The notes: generated by a model not told the origin, from the letters alone. 64,000 bases of DNA from Brevundimonas sp. (GCF_030704825.1 NZ_JAUYNX010000024.1:1-64000), one strand, 5' to 3'. Positions 17,218 to 27,601 are shown, numbered from the stretch's first letter. A program made the numbers and translations.

Positions 17218-19335
17218 TCAGACCGTCCCGACGGTCCGCAGCCGGGCCCGCGGATGGACCTCGTTCTGGCTCATCACCACCGTCTGGCCGCGGAAGCGTT
17301 CGATGATCGAGCGGACGTAGGGGCGGATTTGCGGTCCGGTCAGCAGGACGGCCGTCTCGCCGGCCATGGCGGCGCGTTCGAATACGTCGCGGACGGCGCG
17401 GATGAAGTCCTGCAGGCGCGACGGGGCCATGGCCAGCTGCCGGTCCTCGCCCTGGCCGACCAGGGCGTCGGCGAAGGCCTGCTCCCATTCCGGCGACAGG
17501 GTGACGATCGGCAGGGCGCCGTCGTCGCCCTTGTGCTGCCAGCACAGCTGGCGGGCCAGACGACCGCGGACATGCTCGACCAAGGTGGTGACGCTCGAGG
17601 TGTGCGGCGCGGCCTCGGCCAGGCCTTCCAGAATGGCGGCCAGGTCGCGGATCGAGACCTTTTCGCGCAGGAGCGTCTGGAGCACGCGCTGCAGGGTGGT
17701 GACCGTGACGACCGAGGGGATCAGTTCGTCGACCAGCTTCTTCTCCTCGGTCCCCAGTTCCTTGAGCAGCTTCTGCACCTCGGCGTAGGAGAGCAGGTCG
17801 GCCATGTTCTCCTTGAGGATCTCGGTCAGGTGGGTGGTCAGCACCGTCGAGGGGTCGACGATGGTGTAGCCGCGGAAGGTGGCTTCCTCGCGCAGGCTTT
17901 CGTCGATCCACGTCGCGGGCAGGCCGAAGGCGGGCTCGCGGGTGTGCTCGCCCGGCAGTTCGACCTGGCGGCCGGCAGGGTCCATGGCCATCAGGGAGCC
18001 GAGACGGACCTCGCCCTGCCCGGCCTCCATCTCCTTGATGCGGATGGCGTAGCCCTGGGTGCCGAGGCGCATGTTGTCGAGGATGCGCACCGACGGCATG
18101 ACGAAGCCGTACTCCTGGGCCAGCGAGCGGCGCAGGGCGCGGACCTGGTCGGTCAGGCGGCGGCCCTCCAGGTCGTTGATCAGCGAAAGCAGGGAATAGC
18201 CCAGTTCGATCTTGACCTCGTCGATGGTCAGGGCGGTGCCGATGGGCTCCTCGACATCCTCCTTCGGTCCCGAGGCGGTGGCGGCCAATTCGGCCTCGCT
18301 GGGTCGCGGCTTGAGCCGCTGGCGGCCCAGACGCCAGGCCATGAAACCGGCGCCGATGGCCAGGGCGGCGAACGGGATCAGCGGCATGCCCGGAATCAGG
18401 CCGATCAGGCCGGCGGCGCCCGAAACGACCCCGAGGCTGACGGGGTTGGTGGCCAGTTGGGCGACCAGGGCCTTGTCGGCGGTGCCCTCGACGCCCGCCT
18501 TGGACACCAGGAAGCCGGCGGCGATGGAGATGATGATGGCCGGGACCTGGGTCACCAGGCCGTCGCCGATGGTCAGGGCGACGTAGGAGTTGGCGGCCTC
18601 GCCCATCGGCATCTGGTGCTGGATGACGCCGATCAGCATGCCCCCGATGGCGTTGATGAAGACGATGATCAGGCCCGCCACGGCGTCGCCGCGGACGAAT
18701 TTCGATGCGCCGTCCATGGCCCCGAAGAAGGTCGATTCCTGCTCCAGCTCCTTGCGCCGGCGCTTGGCGGTCTCCTCGTCGATCAGGCCGGACGACAGGT
18801 CGGCGTCGATGGCCATCTGCTTGCCCGGCATGGAGTCCAGGGTGAAGCGGGCCGAGACCTCGGCGATGCGGGTCGAGCCCTTGGTGATAACCACGAAATT
18901 CACCACCAGGATGATGGCGAAGATGATGATGCCGATGATGAAGCTGCCGCCCATCATCAGGCTGCCGAAGGCCTGGATCACCTGACCCGCGCCGCCGGGC
19001 CCCTCGTGGCCGTGGCTGAGCACCAGGCGGGTCGAAGCCAGGTTGAGCCCGAGCCGGAACAGGGTGGCGACCAGCAGCACGGTCGGGAAGATCGCGAAGT
19101 CCAGCGGCCGCTTCATCATCACCGCGGTCATCAGGATCAGCACGGACGAGACCAGCGAGATGGCCAGCAGCAGGTCGAGCAGGAATTTCGGGATCGGCAG
19201 GATCAACAGCAGGATGACGCCGATGACGCCGACCGCCATGGCGACTTCGCCGCGCACGACCCATCCCAGCATGTCGCGCCCGGTCGGACGGGCCATGCCG
19301 TCCTTCATCATGGGCGAGGCGGGGACGTCGGTCAT
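17218..19335 (-). CDS. flhA: flagellar export apparatus protein FlhA
   Basis: 705 residues, normal length. It is the large membrane component of the flagellar type III export gate. Around eight TM helices fill the first half, with the conserved FHIPEP-family region VVNFVVITKGSTRIAEVSAR then FTLDSMPGKQMAIDADL, and the C-terminal half is the cytoplasmic ring domain that docks chaperone-substrate complexes. Its ATG at 19333-19335 overlaps the beta-lactamase stop as ATGA, so it is translationally coupled to it. It is the last gene of the fliF operon here. Confidence 0.97.
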   Translation of the reverse strand: MTDVPASPMMKDGMARPTGRDMLGWVVRGEVAMAVGVIGVILLLILPIPKFLLDLLLAISLVSSVLILMTAVMMKRPLDFAIFPTVLLVATLFRLGLNLASTRLVLSHGHEGPGGAGQVIQAFGSLMMGGSFIIGIIIFAIILVVNFVVITKGSTRIAEVSARFTLDSMPGKQMAIDADLSSGLIDEETAKRRRKELEQESTFFGAMDGASKFVRGDAVAGLIIVFINAIGGMLIGVIQHQMPMGEAANSYVALTIGDGLVTQVPAIIISIAAGFLVSKAGVEGTADKALVAQLATNPVSLGVVSGAAGLIGLIPGMPLIPFAALAIGAGFMAWRLGRQRLKPRPSEAELAATASGPKEDVEEPIGTALTIDEVKIELGYSLLSLINDLEGRRLTDQVRALRRSLAQEYGFVMPSVRILDNMRLGTQGYAIRIKEMEAGQGEVRLGSLMAMDPAGRQVELPGEHTREPAFGLPATWIDESLREEATFRGYTIVDPSTVLTTHLTEILKENMADLLSYAEVQKLLKELGTEEKKLVDELIPSVVTVTTLQRVLQTLLREKVSIRDLAAILEGLAEAAPHTSSVTTLVEHVRGRLARQLCWQHKGDDGALPIVTLSPEWEQAFADALVGQGEDRQLAMAPSRLQDFIRAVRDVFERAAMAGETAVLLTGPQIRPYVRSIIERFRGQTVVMSQNEVHPRARLRTVGTV

Positions 19336-20267
19336 GCCGCGGCGCCGTGACCGAGGGCGGCGAGGGCGAGGCGGGTCGCCTCGGCGATGACGGCGTCGTT
19401 CGCCGCCGCGGATGAGGCCGGGGTGGCGTGATAATAGGCGGCGACGACGATCGCCCCGCCCCCGGGCGGATAGAGGACGCCGATATCGTTGGTCGGGCCG
19501 TATCCGCCGGTGCCGGTCTTGTGCGCGACAGTCCAGCCCGTCGGAACGCCCGCCTTGAGCCGCCCCTGGCCGGTGGGCGTGTCGATGAGCCAGCGCATGA
19601 GGAGCGCCTTCGAGGGTTCGGTCAACGGCGTGGCGGGAGACACCAGCAGGCGGATGATGTTTCCGAGGGAGCGGGCCGGCTTGATGGTGTCCTTGTCGCC
19701 GTCCTGCCGGTTCATCTCCGGCTCGAGACGATCCACGCGCGTGCTGTCGTCGCCGATGCCGCGGTAGAAGGAGCGGAGGGCGTCGACGCCTCCCAGCTCG
19801 CGGATCAGGATGTTGGCGGCGGGGTTGTCGCTCAGTTCAACCGTCCCTTTCATCAGTTGTTCGATGGTCAGGGTCGAGCCGACGGCGGGGCCGGTGGCCG
19901 GAGCATGGTTGATCATGTCGGCGGACGTGATCGGGATGGCGCGATCCAGCCGCTCCTCTCCCGCCTGGATACGCAGCAGGGTGGCGGCGGCCAGATACAT
20001 CTTGAAGGTGGAGCAGTAGACGAAGCGCTCGTCGCTGCGCCAGGCGAGGTTCCGCCCGTTCGCCATGTCCATGGCGGCGAAGCCGAGCCGACCGCCGCCA
20101 CGCTCTTCCAGCGCCGAGAAGTCGATGGCTTCTCTCGGTACGATCACCGCCGGCCCCGCCGGCCGCTCTTGGGGCGCGACGTCGGACGCGGCCTGTTGCG
20201 AACAGCCCATGACTCCGAGGGCGCCGAGCCCGGTCAGGACGCTTCTGCGGTCCGTTTCCACACCCAT
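19332..20267 (-). CDS. bla: class A beta-lactamase, Tat/lipoprotein signal
   Basis: 311 residues. All class A motifs are visible: nucleophile STFK (86-89), SDN (146-148), the omega-loop EPEMN with the general-base Glu (182-186) and KTG (250-252). It should hydrolyse penicillins and perhaps cephalosporins; the spectrum cannot be read from sequence. The N-terminus has twin arginines (DRRSVLTG) and a lipobox ending at Cys22 (VMGC), implying Tat export and membrane anchoring. It sits between flbD and flhA, with gaps of 2 and -4 bases, so it is expressed as part of the flagellar operon. Confidence 0.95.
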   Translation of the reverse strand: MGVETDRRSVLTGLGALGVMGCSQQAASDVAPQERPAGPAVIVPREAIDFSALEERGGGRLGFAAMDMANGRNLAWRSDERFVYCSTFKMYLAAATLLRIQAGEERLDRAIPITSADMINHAPATGPAVGSTLTIEQLMKGTVELSDNPAANILIRELGGVDALRSFYRGIGDDSTRVDRLEPEMNRQDGDKDTIKPARSLGNIIRLLVSPATPLTEPSKALLMRWLIDTPTGQGRLKAGVPTGWTVAHKTGTGGYGPTNDIGVLYPPGGGAIVVAAYYHATPASSAAANDAVIAEATRLALAALGHGAAA

Positions 20268-20269
20268 GT

Positions 20270-21664
20270 TCAGGCCGCCGCGTAGCCGGAGGCGGCGACG
20301 CCCGATTGCGGGGCGATGATCTGCGTCCCCTCGTCGGCGTATTCGTTCAGCTTGTTGCGCAGGGTGCGGATCGAGATGCCGAGGATGTTGGCCGCGTGGG
20401 TGCGGTTGCCGAGGCAGTGCGACAGGGTGTCGAGGATCAGCGTCTTCTCCATCTGGGCCACCGTCTGGCCGACGTGGGCGCGGGTGACGGCGTCGGCCGT
20501 CTGGGCGGCGCGGGCGGCGGGGTTGTCATGGCTCGCGGCGCCGTGGGCGCCGGCGCTGAGCGGCTGGCCGTCCGGCAGGCGGATGGCCTCGACGTCGATC
20601 TCGGGCCCCACCGCCAGCAACACGGCGCGGTGCATGGCGTTTTCCAGCTCGCGAACATTGCCGTTCCAGCGGTGGGAGACCAGGGCGCGTTTCGCATCCG
20701 CGGAGATCGGCCGCACCGGCACGCCGTTGGCGGCGGCGTATTTCCTGACGAAATGATCGGCCAGGACGGCGATGTCGCCGGGCCGTTCGCGAAGGGCGGG
20801 GAGGCGCAGGTTCACGACGTTCAGGCGATAGAGCAGGTCCTCGCGGAACGTGCCTTCGGCCACCGACTTGGCCAGGTCGCGGTTCGAGGTGGCGATGATG
20901 CGGATGTTGACCGGCACCGGCCTGGTCCCGCCGACGCGGTCGATGACCCGCTCCTGGATGGCGCGCAGCAGCTTGGCCTGCAGGCGCACGTCCATCTCGG
21001 AGATCTCGTCCAGCAGCAGGGTGCCGCCGTCGGCTTCCTCGAACTTGCCGATGCGGCGGGCCATGGCGCCGGTGAACGACCCCTTCTCGTGGCCGAACAG
21101 TTCGGATTCCAGCAGGTTGTCGGGGATGGCGGCGCAGTTGACGCTGATGAAGGGCCGGTCGGCGCGCTTCGATCCGGCGTGGAGATAGCGGGCCATCACC
21201 TCCTTGCCGACGCCGCTTTCGCCGGTGATCAGGATCGAGGCCTCCGAGCGGGCGACCTGGTCGGCCAGCATGACCACCGCCTTCATCGACGGGTCGGCCG
21301 AGATCAGGGGGCGGTCGTCGTCGGCGACGGCGGACAGGACGGCGGCGATCAGGTCGGCTTCCGGGGGAAGCGGGATGAACTCCTTGGCCCCGGCGCGGAT
21401 GGCGTTGGCCGCGTCATTGGCGTCGGCGTCGACGCCGCAGGCCACCACCGGCACATGGATGCGTTCGGCCTCGTTGGCCGCGATCAGGGCGGCGATGTCG
21501 ATGCGGTAGTCGACCATCAGCAGGTCGGCGCCCTGCCCCCGCCGCAACTGCTCGGTCGCCTGATCGCCGCGCTCGACGTGGCTGACCTTGGCGCCGTGCG
21601 CCATGGCCATCTTCACCGCCGTCGCCAGCTGTCCGCTGAGCCTGCCAACCACCAGAAGCCGCAT
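20270..21664 (-). CDS. flbD: sigma-54 activator FlbD
   Basis: 464 residues. A receiver-like N-terminus (1-115) is followed by an AAA+ domain with Walker A GESGVGKE, the sigma-54 contact loop written KGSFTGA (usual GAFTGA), Walker [11 protein letters not shown] and an arginine-rich sensor region. The Fis-type [23 protein letters not shown] ends the protein. In Caulobacter, FlbD activates late flagellar genes and represses early ones. The ATG at 21662-21664 has GGAG upstream. It is the fifth gene of the fliF operon. Confidence 0.95.
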   Translation of the reverse strand: MRLLVVGRLSGQLATAVKMAMAHGAKVSHVERGDQATEQLRRGQGADLLMVDYRIDIAALIAANEAERIHVPVVACGVDADANDAANAIRAGAKEFIPLPPEADLIAAVLSAVADDDRPLISADPSMKAVVMLADQVARSEASILITGESGVGKEVMARYLHAGSKRADRPFISVNCAAIPDNLLESELFGHEKGSFTGAMARRIGKFEEADGGTLLLDEISEMDVRLQAKLLRAIQERVIDRVGGTRPVPVNIRIIATSNRDLAKSVAEGTFREDLLYRLNVVNLRLPALRERPGDIAVLADHFVRKYAAANGVPVRPISADAKRALVSHRWNGNVRELENAMHRAVLLAVGPEIDVEAIRLPDGQPLSAGAHGAASHDNPAARAAQTADAVTRAHVGQTVAQMEKTLILDTLSHCLGNRTHAANILGISIRTLRNKLNEYADEGTQIIAPQSGVAASGYAAA

Positions 21665-21721
21665 GGGTCTTCTCCTCCAATCTCTACGCACGACGGCCCG
21701 GAGGCCGCTCGATCAACGCCG

Positions 21722-22054
21722 TCAGGCGTTGCTGTCCTCGGTCTTGATGATTTCCGTCATGGTCACGCCGAGCCGGTCCTCGACGACGACGACCTCGCCG
21801 CGGGCGACCAGACGGTTGTTGACGAAGATGTCGATGGCCTCGCCGACCTTGCGGTCCAGCTCGAGCACCGATCCACGATTGAGTTTCAGCAGCTGGGCGA
21901 CCGACATGTGCGCCTTGCCCAGCACGGCCGAAATATTGACCGGCACGTCGAAGACAGGGGCCAGATCGTGGGCGGTCTTCTCGCCCGCCTCTTCGGTCAG
22001 GGTCATCGCGACGGAGTCCGGGAACTCCTCCAGGGCCATGGTGTCGGACGCCAT
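21722..22054 (-). CDS. fliN: flagellar switch protein FliN
   Basis: 110 residues. The FliN/SpoA domain is plain: FDVPVNISAVLGKAHMSVAQ then LLKLNRGSVLELDRKVGE and VNNRLVARGEVVVVEDRLGV. It forms the C-ring with FliG and FliM and takes part in switching and export. Its start overlaps the FliH stop by one base. FliM is not in this window. Confidence 0.97.
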   Translation of the reverse strand: MASDTMALEEFPDSVAMTLTEEAGEKTAHDLAPVFDVPVNISAVLGKAHMSVAQLLKLNRGSVLELDRKVGEAIDIFVNNRLVARGEVVVVEDRLGVTMTEIIKTEDSNA

Positions 22055-22707
22055 TACGGCCTCCCTTCAGTGAGGGTTTCAGCATGCCCGGCCTCGGCGG
22101 CGAGGGCGGAGTTCAGGGCCTCGCCCATGCGGGCGAAGGCTTCGTCGGGGTCGAAGGCGGCGCGGCCATCGGCCCATTCCAGCTGGAAGGCGGCGGCGGT
22201 CATGCCGGGCCCGTCGCGGAAGGCGACGACGCCCGAGAAGCCGGCGTCGGCGCACAGCTGTTCGATCCGGCCGCGGCCCGCCTCGTCGAGATCGCCGGTG
22301 CGGATCACCAGACGGGGCGAGGCGTCGATTTCCTGGGCCAGGGCTTCGAGCGCCGCCTGCAAGGGCGCGGCCGGAAAGCGGTCGAGGGCCGAGGCGGCGA
22401 CGACCCGTGCGGCGGCCAGGGCCAGCTCGGCCGACTGCTCGCGGTGGGCCCGGGCGACCTGGGTCAGGGCCGGGGCGGCCGAGGCGAGCGCCTCGCCGAT
22501 GGCCGACAGGGCCATGGCCTGGATGCTGTCGACCTCGGCCAGGACCTCGTTGCGGGCGTCCTGACGGGCCCGGGCGATCAGCTCCTCGACCTCCAGCGGC
22601 GTATAGGCGCGCTTGACCGGGCGGAAGGCGGCGGCCTGCACGACGACGCCCGAGGCGTCGAACTCGGTGTCGAAGGCGAAGGGGGTGCTGATCGGCTGAT
22701 GGGTCAT
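22054..22707 (-). CDS. fliH: FliH/FlbE-type export ATPase regulator
   Basis: 217 residues between fliG and fliN, where Caulobacter has flbE. The N-terminus is weakly conserved; residues about 45-110 form an Ala/Glu/Arg-rich helix, and the C-terminal third (LVIRTGDLDEAGRGRIEQLC; FQLEWADGRAAFDP) matches the FliH C-terminal domain pattern. It is expected to hold the FliI ATPase at the export gate. The short repeats typical of FliH (GxxxG) are not obvious, so identity leans partly on position. Confidence 0.8.
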   Translation of the reverse strand: MTHQPISTPFAFDTEFDASGVVVQAAAFRPVKRAYTPLEVEELIARARQDARNEVLAEVDSIQAMALSAIGEALASAAPALTQVARAHREQSAELALAAARVVAASALDRFPAAPLQAALEALAQEIDASPRLVIRTGDLDEAGRGRIEQLCADAGFSGVVAFRDGPGMTAAAFQLEWADGRAAFDPDEAFARMGEALNSALAAEAGHAETLTEGRP

Positions 22708-22708
22708 G

Positions 22709-23746
22709 TCAGTAGATCAACTCGTCGTCGCCGCTCTGGCCGACCAGCATGATCTCGCCCTTGGCGGCGAGATCCTTGGCGACCTGGACCATGGCCATCT
22801 GGGCCTGGTCGACGTCCTTGAGGCGGACGGGACCCATCGACTCCATGTCCTCGCGCATGATCTTGGCCGCGCGCTCGGACATGTTGGAGAAGAACAGTTC
22901 CCGCAGGGATTCCGACGACCCTTTCAGGGCGAGGGCGAGGGAATCCTTCTCGACCGCGCGCAGCAGGGTCTGGATGCCGCCGGGGTCCAGCTTGGCCAGA
23001 TCCTCGAACACGAACATCAGGGCGCGAATGCGCTCGGCCGCCTCGCGGTTGCGCTCTTCCAGGGCGCCGATGAAGCGGGCCTCGGTCTGACGGTCGAAGC
23101 TGTTGAAGATGTCGGCCATCATCTCGTGACTGTCGCGCTTGGAGGTGCGGGCCAGGTTCGACATGAATTCGGTGCGCAGGGTCTGTTCGATCTTGTCGAG
23201 GATCTCGCGCTGGACCGGCTCCATGCGCAGCATCCGCTGGACGCATTCGAGCGCGAAGTCCTCGGGCAGGCTGGTCAGCACCCGGGCGGCGTGGTCCGCC
23301 TTGATCTTGGACAGGACCACCGCGACCGTCTGGGGATATTCGTTCTTCAGATAGTTGGCGAGGACGGCCTCGTTCACATTGCCGAGCTTGTCCCACATGG
23401 TCCGGCCGGCGGGACCCCGGATCTCCTCCATCAGGCCTTCGACGCGGTCGGAGGGCATGAAGGAGGCCAGCAGGCGCTGGGTCTGTTCGAAGCTGCCCAT
23501 CACGGCGCCCGAACCGCTCATGCCCGAGACGAACTCGACCAGCAGTTCCTCGACCACCGAGGCGCTGACCGTGCCCAGCGACGCCATGGCCTGGGAGATT
23601 TCCTTGATCTCGTCCTCGTCGAGACCCTGCCACAGGCGCGTGTGGTCTTCGCCGAGCGACAGCAGGATGACGGCGGCCTTCTCGGGGCCGGTCAGTTTCC
23701 TGGCGTCCTCTACGGCCGGCTTCTTGCTGACCATGCGCGCCGCCAT
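22709..23746 (-). CDS. fliG: flagellar motor switch protein FliG
   Basis: 345 residues. Full FliG: the N-terminal FliF-binding domain ([15 protein letters not shown]), the middle domain with [21 protein letters not shown], and the C-terminal domain with charged motor residues ([31 protein letters not shown]). It couples stator torque to the C-ring. It overlaps fliF by one base and precedes fliH. Confidence 0.97.
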   Translation of the reverse strand: MAARMVSKKPAVEDARKLTGPEKAAVILLSLGEDHTRLWQGLDEDEIKEISQAMASLGTVSASVVEELLVEFVSGMSGSGAVMGSFEQTQRLLASFMPSDRVEGLMEEIRGPAGRTMWDKLGNVNEAVLANYLKNEYPQTVAVVLSKIKADHAARVLTSLPEDFALECVQRMLRMEPVQREILDKIEQTLRTEFMSNLARTSKRDSHEMMADIFNSFDRQTEARFIGALEERNREAAERIRALMFVFEDLAKLDPGGIQTLLRAVEKDSLALALKGSSESLRELFFSNMSERAAKIMREDMESMGPVRLKDVDQAQMAMVQVAKDLAAKGEIMLVGQSGDDELIY

Positions 23747-25371
23747 CAGCCTTCGTGCACCCAGCTGCGCAGGATCGAGGTCGATTCATCGGGGTGCTTC
23801 TCGACGAAGTCCGCGACCTTCTTGACCGAGGAGGCCTTCACCTGACCCTCGATGCGGGCGATGTCGAGCCGCTGATCCATCTCGGACGGACCGGGCAGTT
23901 GCTGCATGGCGCCGCCCATGATGGTGGTCTGCAGCGAGGTCACCGGGGCGCCGTTCGAGCCGGCCAGCTGCAGCTGGCCGGCGCCCCCGCCCGTGGCCGA
24001 CTTGAGCAGCGGGCGCAGGACAAAGAAGATCAGCAGCAGGCCGGTGACCAGCAGCACCAGAAGCTCGACGCCGCGCATGATGTCGTTCTTGGTGAAGTTG
24101 AACAGCGACGAGCCGGCCTCCTCGCCGCCGACCACCGCCAGGTCGCGGTTGAAGCGGACGTTCAGCACCTCGATCTTGTCGCCGCGCGTGGCGTCGATGC
24201 CGACGGCGGCCGCGACCAGGGCCTTGATCTGCTCAATCTCGGCCGGCGTGCGGGCCGCGTAGGTCGGGGCGCCGCCATTGGCCGCCGGCGTCCATCGGCC
24301 GTCGACCGCGACCGAGACGGCCAGTCGCTTGATCTCGCCGGCTTCCTTCACCGTCGTCGTGGTGGTGTTGGAGATCTCGTAGTTGGTGGTTTCGGTGTTG
24401 GCGGTGTCGCGCGACCCCAGCGGGGTCGTGGCCGGAGCCTCGCCGCCGGGGATGTTGTTCGCGGCCGTTGCGCCGCCGTCGTTGACGCCGGTGGTGTCGG
24501 CGCTTTCCGTGCCATTGGTCGAGGTCGAGCGCACCACCTGCCCGTCCGGATCGTACCGCTGCTCCTGGGTGGTGGAGCGGCTGTGGTCGATGTCGGCGGT
24601 GACCTGGACGCGGGCACCGCCGACGCCGACGACGCCCTCGACGATGTCCATGATGCGGGCCTGCAGCTGGGCCTCGGTCGAGTCGCGCGCCTCCTGGGCC
24701 GAGGCGGCGCTGAATCCCTCGGAGTCGGAGCCGGCGGCCAGGGTGCGGTTGGAGGTGTCGGTCAGGGTGACCTTCTCGGGCTTCAGATTGGGCACCGAGG
24801 AGGCGATGACGTTGCGGATGGCCTGGACCTGGGCTGACGACAGCTGACCGCCGGTGACGCCGACGACCACCGAGGCGGTGGGCTCGGCGGCGTCCGACTG
24901 GAACAGTTCGCGGCGCGGCAGGGCGATCATGACGCGGGCGGAATTGATGCCGCGCATGGTCAGGATGGTGCGGGCCAGCTCGCCCTCGAGAGCGCGCTTC
25001 TCGTTGAGGTTCTGCTGGAATTCCGTCTGGCCCAGCACCGACTGGTTGTCGAAGATCTCGTAGCCGACGCTGCCCGAGGTCACGAGCCCCTTGCCGGCGA
25101 CCAGCATGCGCGCCTCGCCGACCTCGTCGCGGCTGACGAAGATGGTCGAGCCGTCGCCCCTGGAGGAATATTTGATGCCGGCGCCGTCCAGGGCGGTCGT
25201 GACCTCGGAGGCTTCACGCAGGTCGAGGTTGGAATACAGCAGGGCGTCCGGCGCCCGGCCGACCATGTTGACGCCGATGGTCAAGGCGGCGGCCACGCCC
25301 ACGGCCACCCCCACCAGGATGGCCAGGCGACCGATTCCGAATCTCTGCAACGCCGCCGTGAAGCCGCCCAC
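23746..25371 (-). CDS. fliF: flagellar MS-ring protein FliF
   Basis: 541 residues. TM helices at about 13-36 and near the C-terminus ([18 protein letters not shown]) bracket two ring-building motifs, with YscJ/FliF sequence such as [18 protein letters not shown] and [12 protein letters not shown]. The final 40 residues are the FliG-binding tail. The start is GTG (25369-25371). First gene of the fliF-fliG-fliH-fliN-flbD-bla-flhA operon; a CtrA-type promoter lies just upstream. Confidence 0.96.
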   Translation of the reverse strand: MGGFTAALQRFGIGRLAILVGVAVGVAAALTIGVNMVGRAPDALLYSNLDLREASEVTTALDGAGIKYSSRGDGSTIFVSRDEVGEARMLVAGKGLVTSGSVGYEIFDNQSVLGQTEFQQNLNEKRALEGELARTILTMRGINSARVMIALPRRELFQSDAAEPTASVVVGVTGGQLSSAQVQAIRNVIASSVPNLKPEKVTLTDTSNRTLAAGSDSEGFSAASAQEARDSTEAQLQARIMDIVEGVVGVGGARVQVTADIDHSRSTTQEQRYDPDGQVVRSTSTNGTESADTTGVNDGGATAANNIPGGEAPATTPLGSRDTANTETTNYEISNTTTTTVKEAGEIKRLAVSVAVDGRWTPAANGGAPTYAARTPAEIEQIKALVAAAVGIDATRGDKIEVLNVRFNRDLAVVGGEEAGSSLFNFTKNDIMRGVELLVLLVTGLLLIFFVLRPLLKSATGGGAGQLQLAGSNGAPVTSLQTTIMGGAMQQLPGPSEMDQRLDIARIEGQVKASSVKKVADFVEKHPDESTSILRSWVHEG

Positions 25372-25415
25372 GCGTCCCGCCCCGATTACTCACGGGTACC
25401 ACTGGAGGCCCGCCA

Positions 25416-25453
25416 GGCAGAAAATGCCGGGCGCATGGTAAATGGCGGGTTAA
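25416..25453 (-). promoter_or_regulatory. CtrA-type class II promoter of fliF
   Basis: Plus-strand reading: GGCAGAAAATGCC (25416-25428), 10 bases, then TAAA-N7-TTAA (25439-25453). On the minus strand this is a CtrA-like box with the -35 region inside it and GCATTTTC in the -10 position, about 45 bases before the fliF start. The same module, with the same spacing, precedes fliQ and flgB. Confidence 0.75.
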
Positions 25454-25466
25454 GACCCTTGAACGA

Positions 25467-26564
25467 TCAACGCTTCTTCCGCTTCTGCATCACGAAGCCG
25501 ATGACCTTGGCGGCCGCCTCGAAATGTTCGCGGGGGATGGTCTCGTCGATATCGACCGCGGCGTAGAGGGCGCGGGCCAGGGGCACGTTCTCGACGATCG
25601 GCACATTGTGCTCGCGCGCCACCTCGCGGATGCGCAGGGCCAGGGCGTCGACGCCCTTGGCGACGCAGATGGGGGCCGGATCGCCCTCGCCGGGCTCGTA
25701 GCGCAGGGCCACGGAATAGTGGGTCGGGTTGACGACAATGACCGTGGCTTTCGGAACGTTCTGCATCATCCGCTGGCGGCTGCGCTGGGCCCGGATCTGC
25801 TTCAGCTTCGCCTTGACGTGCGGGTCGCCCTCGGACTGTTTATAGTCCTCCTTCAGTTCCTCCTTGGACATCTTCATCCGCTCGGCGAAGCGGAATTTCT
25901 GCCAGAGGAAGTCGGCCCCGGCCGTGAAGCCCAGGAAGACGATGGTCGAAGTCATCAGGGCGATGGCCAGGTCCCGCGCCAACGGCAGGATCAGGGCCGG
26001 CGGCATGGCCGCCATGTTCTCCAGCTCGCGCAGATGCGGCTTGAGCACCAGCCAGCAGATCAGGCCGACGGCCAGCAGCTTGAGGAAGGTCTTGAGGAAC
26101 TGGACCAGCCCGTCGGGGCCGAAGATGCGCTGGAAGCCCTTCATCGGACTGACCTTGGACCAGTCGGGCTTCAGCTTCTCGGCGGTGAAGATCAGGCCCG
26201 ACTGGGCGACGTTGCCGCCGACGCCGCCGAGGATGGTGGCCAGCATGACCACGCCGAGGAAGGGGGCGACGGCCCACAGGGCCATGGCGCCGATCTCGAC
26301 CCCCGCCCCCGTCTCCAGCCCGCCCAGCATGGTGTGGGGCGCGGCGATGAAGGGCAGGAGTTGCTCGGCCATGGAGGTGGCGAACCAGCCGCCGGACATC
26401 AGCACCACGGCGGCCGCGCCGGTCAGGGACAGGGCCGCGGCGACGTCAGGCGACTTGGCGACGTCACCCTTCTTGCGGGCGTCCGCGAGTTTTCGGGGTG
26501 TCGCCTCTTCTGTCTTCGACTCGGGATCGGGGCCTTCAGCCACCGGCGCCTCCGACGAAGACAT
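25467..26564 (-). CDS. flhB: flagellar export switch protein FlhB
   Basis: 365 residues. Four TM helices within about 40-215, then a cytoplasmic domain holding the self-cleaving NPTH motif at about 279-282 (VVNPTHYSVALRYE). Cleavage between Asn and Pro switches export from hook to filament substrates. The basic N-terminus (KTEEATPRKLADARKKGDVA) is typical. It overlaps fliR by 29 bases and is the last gene of fliQ-fliR-flhB. Confidence 0.97.
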   Translation of the reverse strand: MSSSEAPVAEGPDPESKTEEATPRKLADARKKGDVAKSPDVAAALSLTGAAAVVLMSGGWFATSMAEQLLPFIAAPHTMLGGLETGAGVEIGAMALWAVAPFLGVVMLATILGGVGGNVAQSGLIFTAEKLKPDWSKVSPMKGFQRIFGPDGLVQFLKTFLKLLAVGLICWLVLKPHLRELENMAAMPPALILPLARDLAIALMTSTIVFLGFTAGADFLWQKFRFAERMKMSKEELKEDYKQSEGDPHVKAKLKQIRAQRSRQRMMQNVPKATVIVVNPTHYSVALRYEPGEGDPAPICVAKGVDALALRIREVAREHNVPIVENVPLARALYAAVDIDETIPREHFEAAAKVIGFVMQKRKKR

Positions 26565-27306
26565 TGGCCAGGGCGCGGTAGCGGTCGATGAAGACCGTGC
26601 CCAGCACGCCGAGGCTGAGGGCGAAGACCGACAGGCCCAGCAGGATGCTGAGCGGGGCGGCGGCGAAGAAGACCTGGAACGACGGCATGACCCGGCCGAC
26701 CAGGCCCGAGGCGAGGTTGAAGATCAGGGCGAAGACCAGCAGCGGCGCGGACAGCTGGACTCCCAGCATGAAGGCATCCCCCAAGGTCCGGATGGCCAGT
26801 TCGGCGAAGTCGCCGGTCACCAGCGGACGGACCGGGGCGATCAGCTCGTACGAACCGACCAGGCCGGCGATGAACAGGTGATGGGTGTTGGTGGCGAAGA
26901 CCAGGGTCGTGCCCAGCAACATCAGGAAGGCGGCGATGGTCGAACCCGGCTGGGCCTGCATGGGGTTGGCGGTCTGGGCGAAGGCGAGGGTGGTCTGCAG
27001 GGCGACGATCTCGCCCGCCGTCGCCAGGGCGGTGGTGAAGGAGCGCAGCAGGGCGCCGATCATCAGGCCGACGATGACCTCGCGAATGATCCAGCCGGCC
27101 ATGCCGCCGACGGTTTCCGGCAGGGCGGGCAAGGCCCCGGCGATCACCGGCCACAGGGCCAGACTGACGACAAGGGCCAGGGACAGGCGGATGCGCGGCG
27201 GCACATAGCTCTCGCCGATTCCCGGGATCATCATCAGCACGGCGCCGATCCGCGCGAAGATCAGAGCCCCCTGCCAGACCTGGTCCGATGTGGCGTAAGG
27301 CTCCAC
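26536..27306 (-). CDS. fliR: flagellar export protein FliR
   Basis: 256 residues, a membrane protein with about six TM helices and the FliR/SpaR pattern (RIGAVLMMIPGIGESYVPPRIR; ALRTFTTAL-like LLRSFTTALATAG; PLLVFALIFNLASGLVGRVMP). It packs with FliP and FliQ as the export channel. A GTG start (27304-27306) is used. FliQ ends 8 bases upstream and flhB begins inside its end. Confidence 0.96.
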   Translation of the reverse strand: MEPYATSDQVWQGALIFARIGAVLMMIPGIGESYVPPRIRLSLALVVSLALWPVIAGALPALPETVGGMAGWIIREVIVGLMIGALLRSFTTALATAGEIVALQTTLAFAQTANPMQAQPGSTIAAFLMLLGTTLVFATNTHHLFIAGLVGSYELIAPVRPLVTGDFAELAIRTLGDAFMLGVQLSAPLLVFALIFNLASGLVGRVMPSFQVFFAAAPLSILLGLSVFALSLGVLGTVFIDRYRALANVFVGGAGG

Positions 27307-27314
27307 CCGTCAGG

Positions 27315-27578
27315 TCACATGCCGGCGATGCGAGCGGCGATGGTCCGCATGAAGCCGCCCAGCAGAGCGCCCATCAGCGGCAGGAACAGCAGCAGGCTGA
27401 CGAAGATGGCGATGATCTTGGGCGCGTAGATCAGGGTCTGTTCCTGGATCTGGGTCAGGGCCTGGACCAGGCCGATGACCACGCCGACCACCAGGCCGAC
27501 CAGCAGGATCGGGGCGCACAGCTGGATCGTCAGCCACAGGGCGTCGCGCCCCACATCCAGAACTTCCGCGCCGTTCAT
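27315..27578 (-). CDS. fliQ: flagellar export protein FliQ
   Basis: 87 residues, two TM helices (about 17-40 and 52-75) with the FliQ/SpaS-type centre LVQALTQIQEQTLIYAPKI. The ATG at 27576-27578 is chosen over 27585-27587, because GGAG lies only one base before the upstream ATG but at a workable distance from this one, and the protein then begins MNGAEVLD like relatives. First gene of fliQ-fliR-flhB. Confidence 0.95.
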   Translation of the reverse strand: MNGAEVLDVGRDALWLTIQLCAPILLVGLVVGVVIGLVQALTQIQEQTLIYAPKIIAIFVSLLLFLPLMGALLGGFMRTIAARIAGM

Positions 27579-27601
27579 CGAAATCATACTCCGGGATACC
27601 G

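Noticed and set aside
20306..22564. 752-residue plus-strand frame opposite flbD-fliN-fliH
   Set aside because: It is antisense to three well-defined genes and has no motif of its own.
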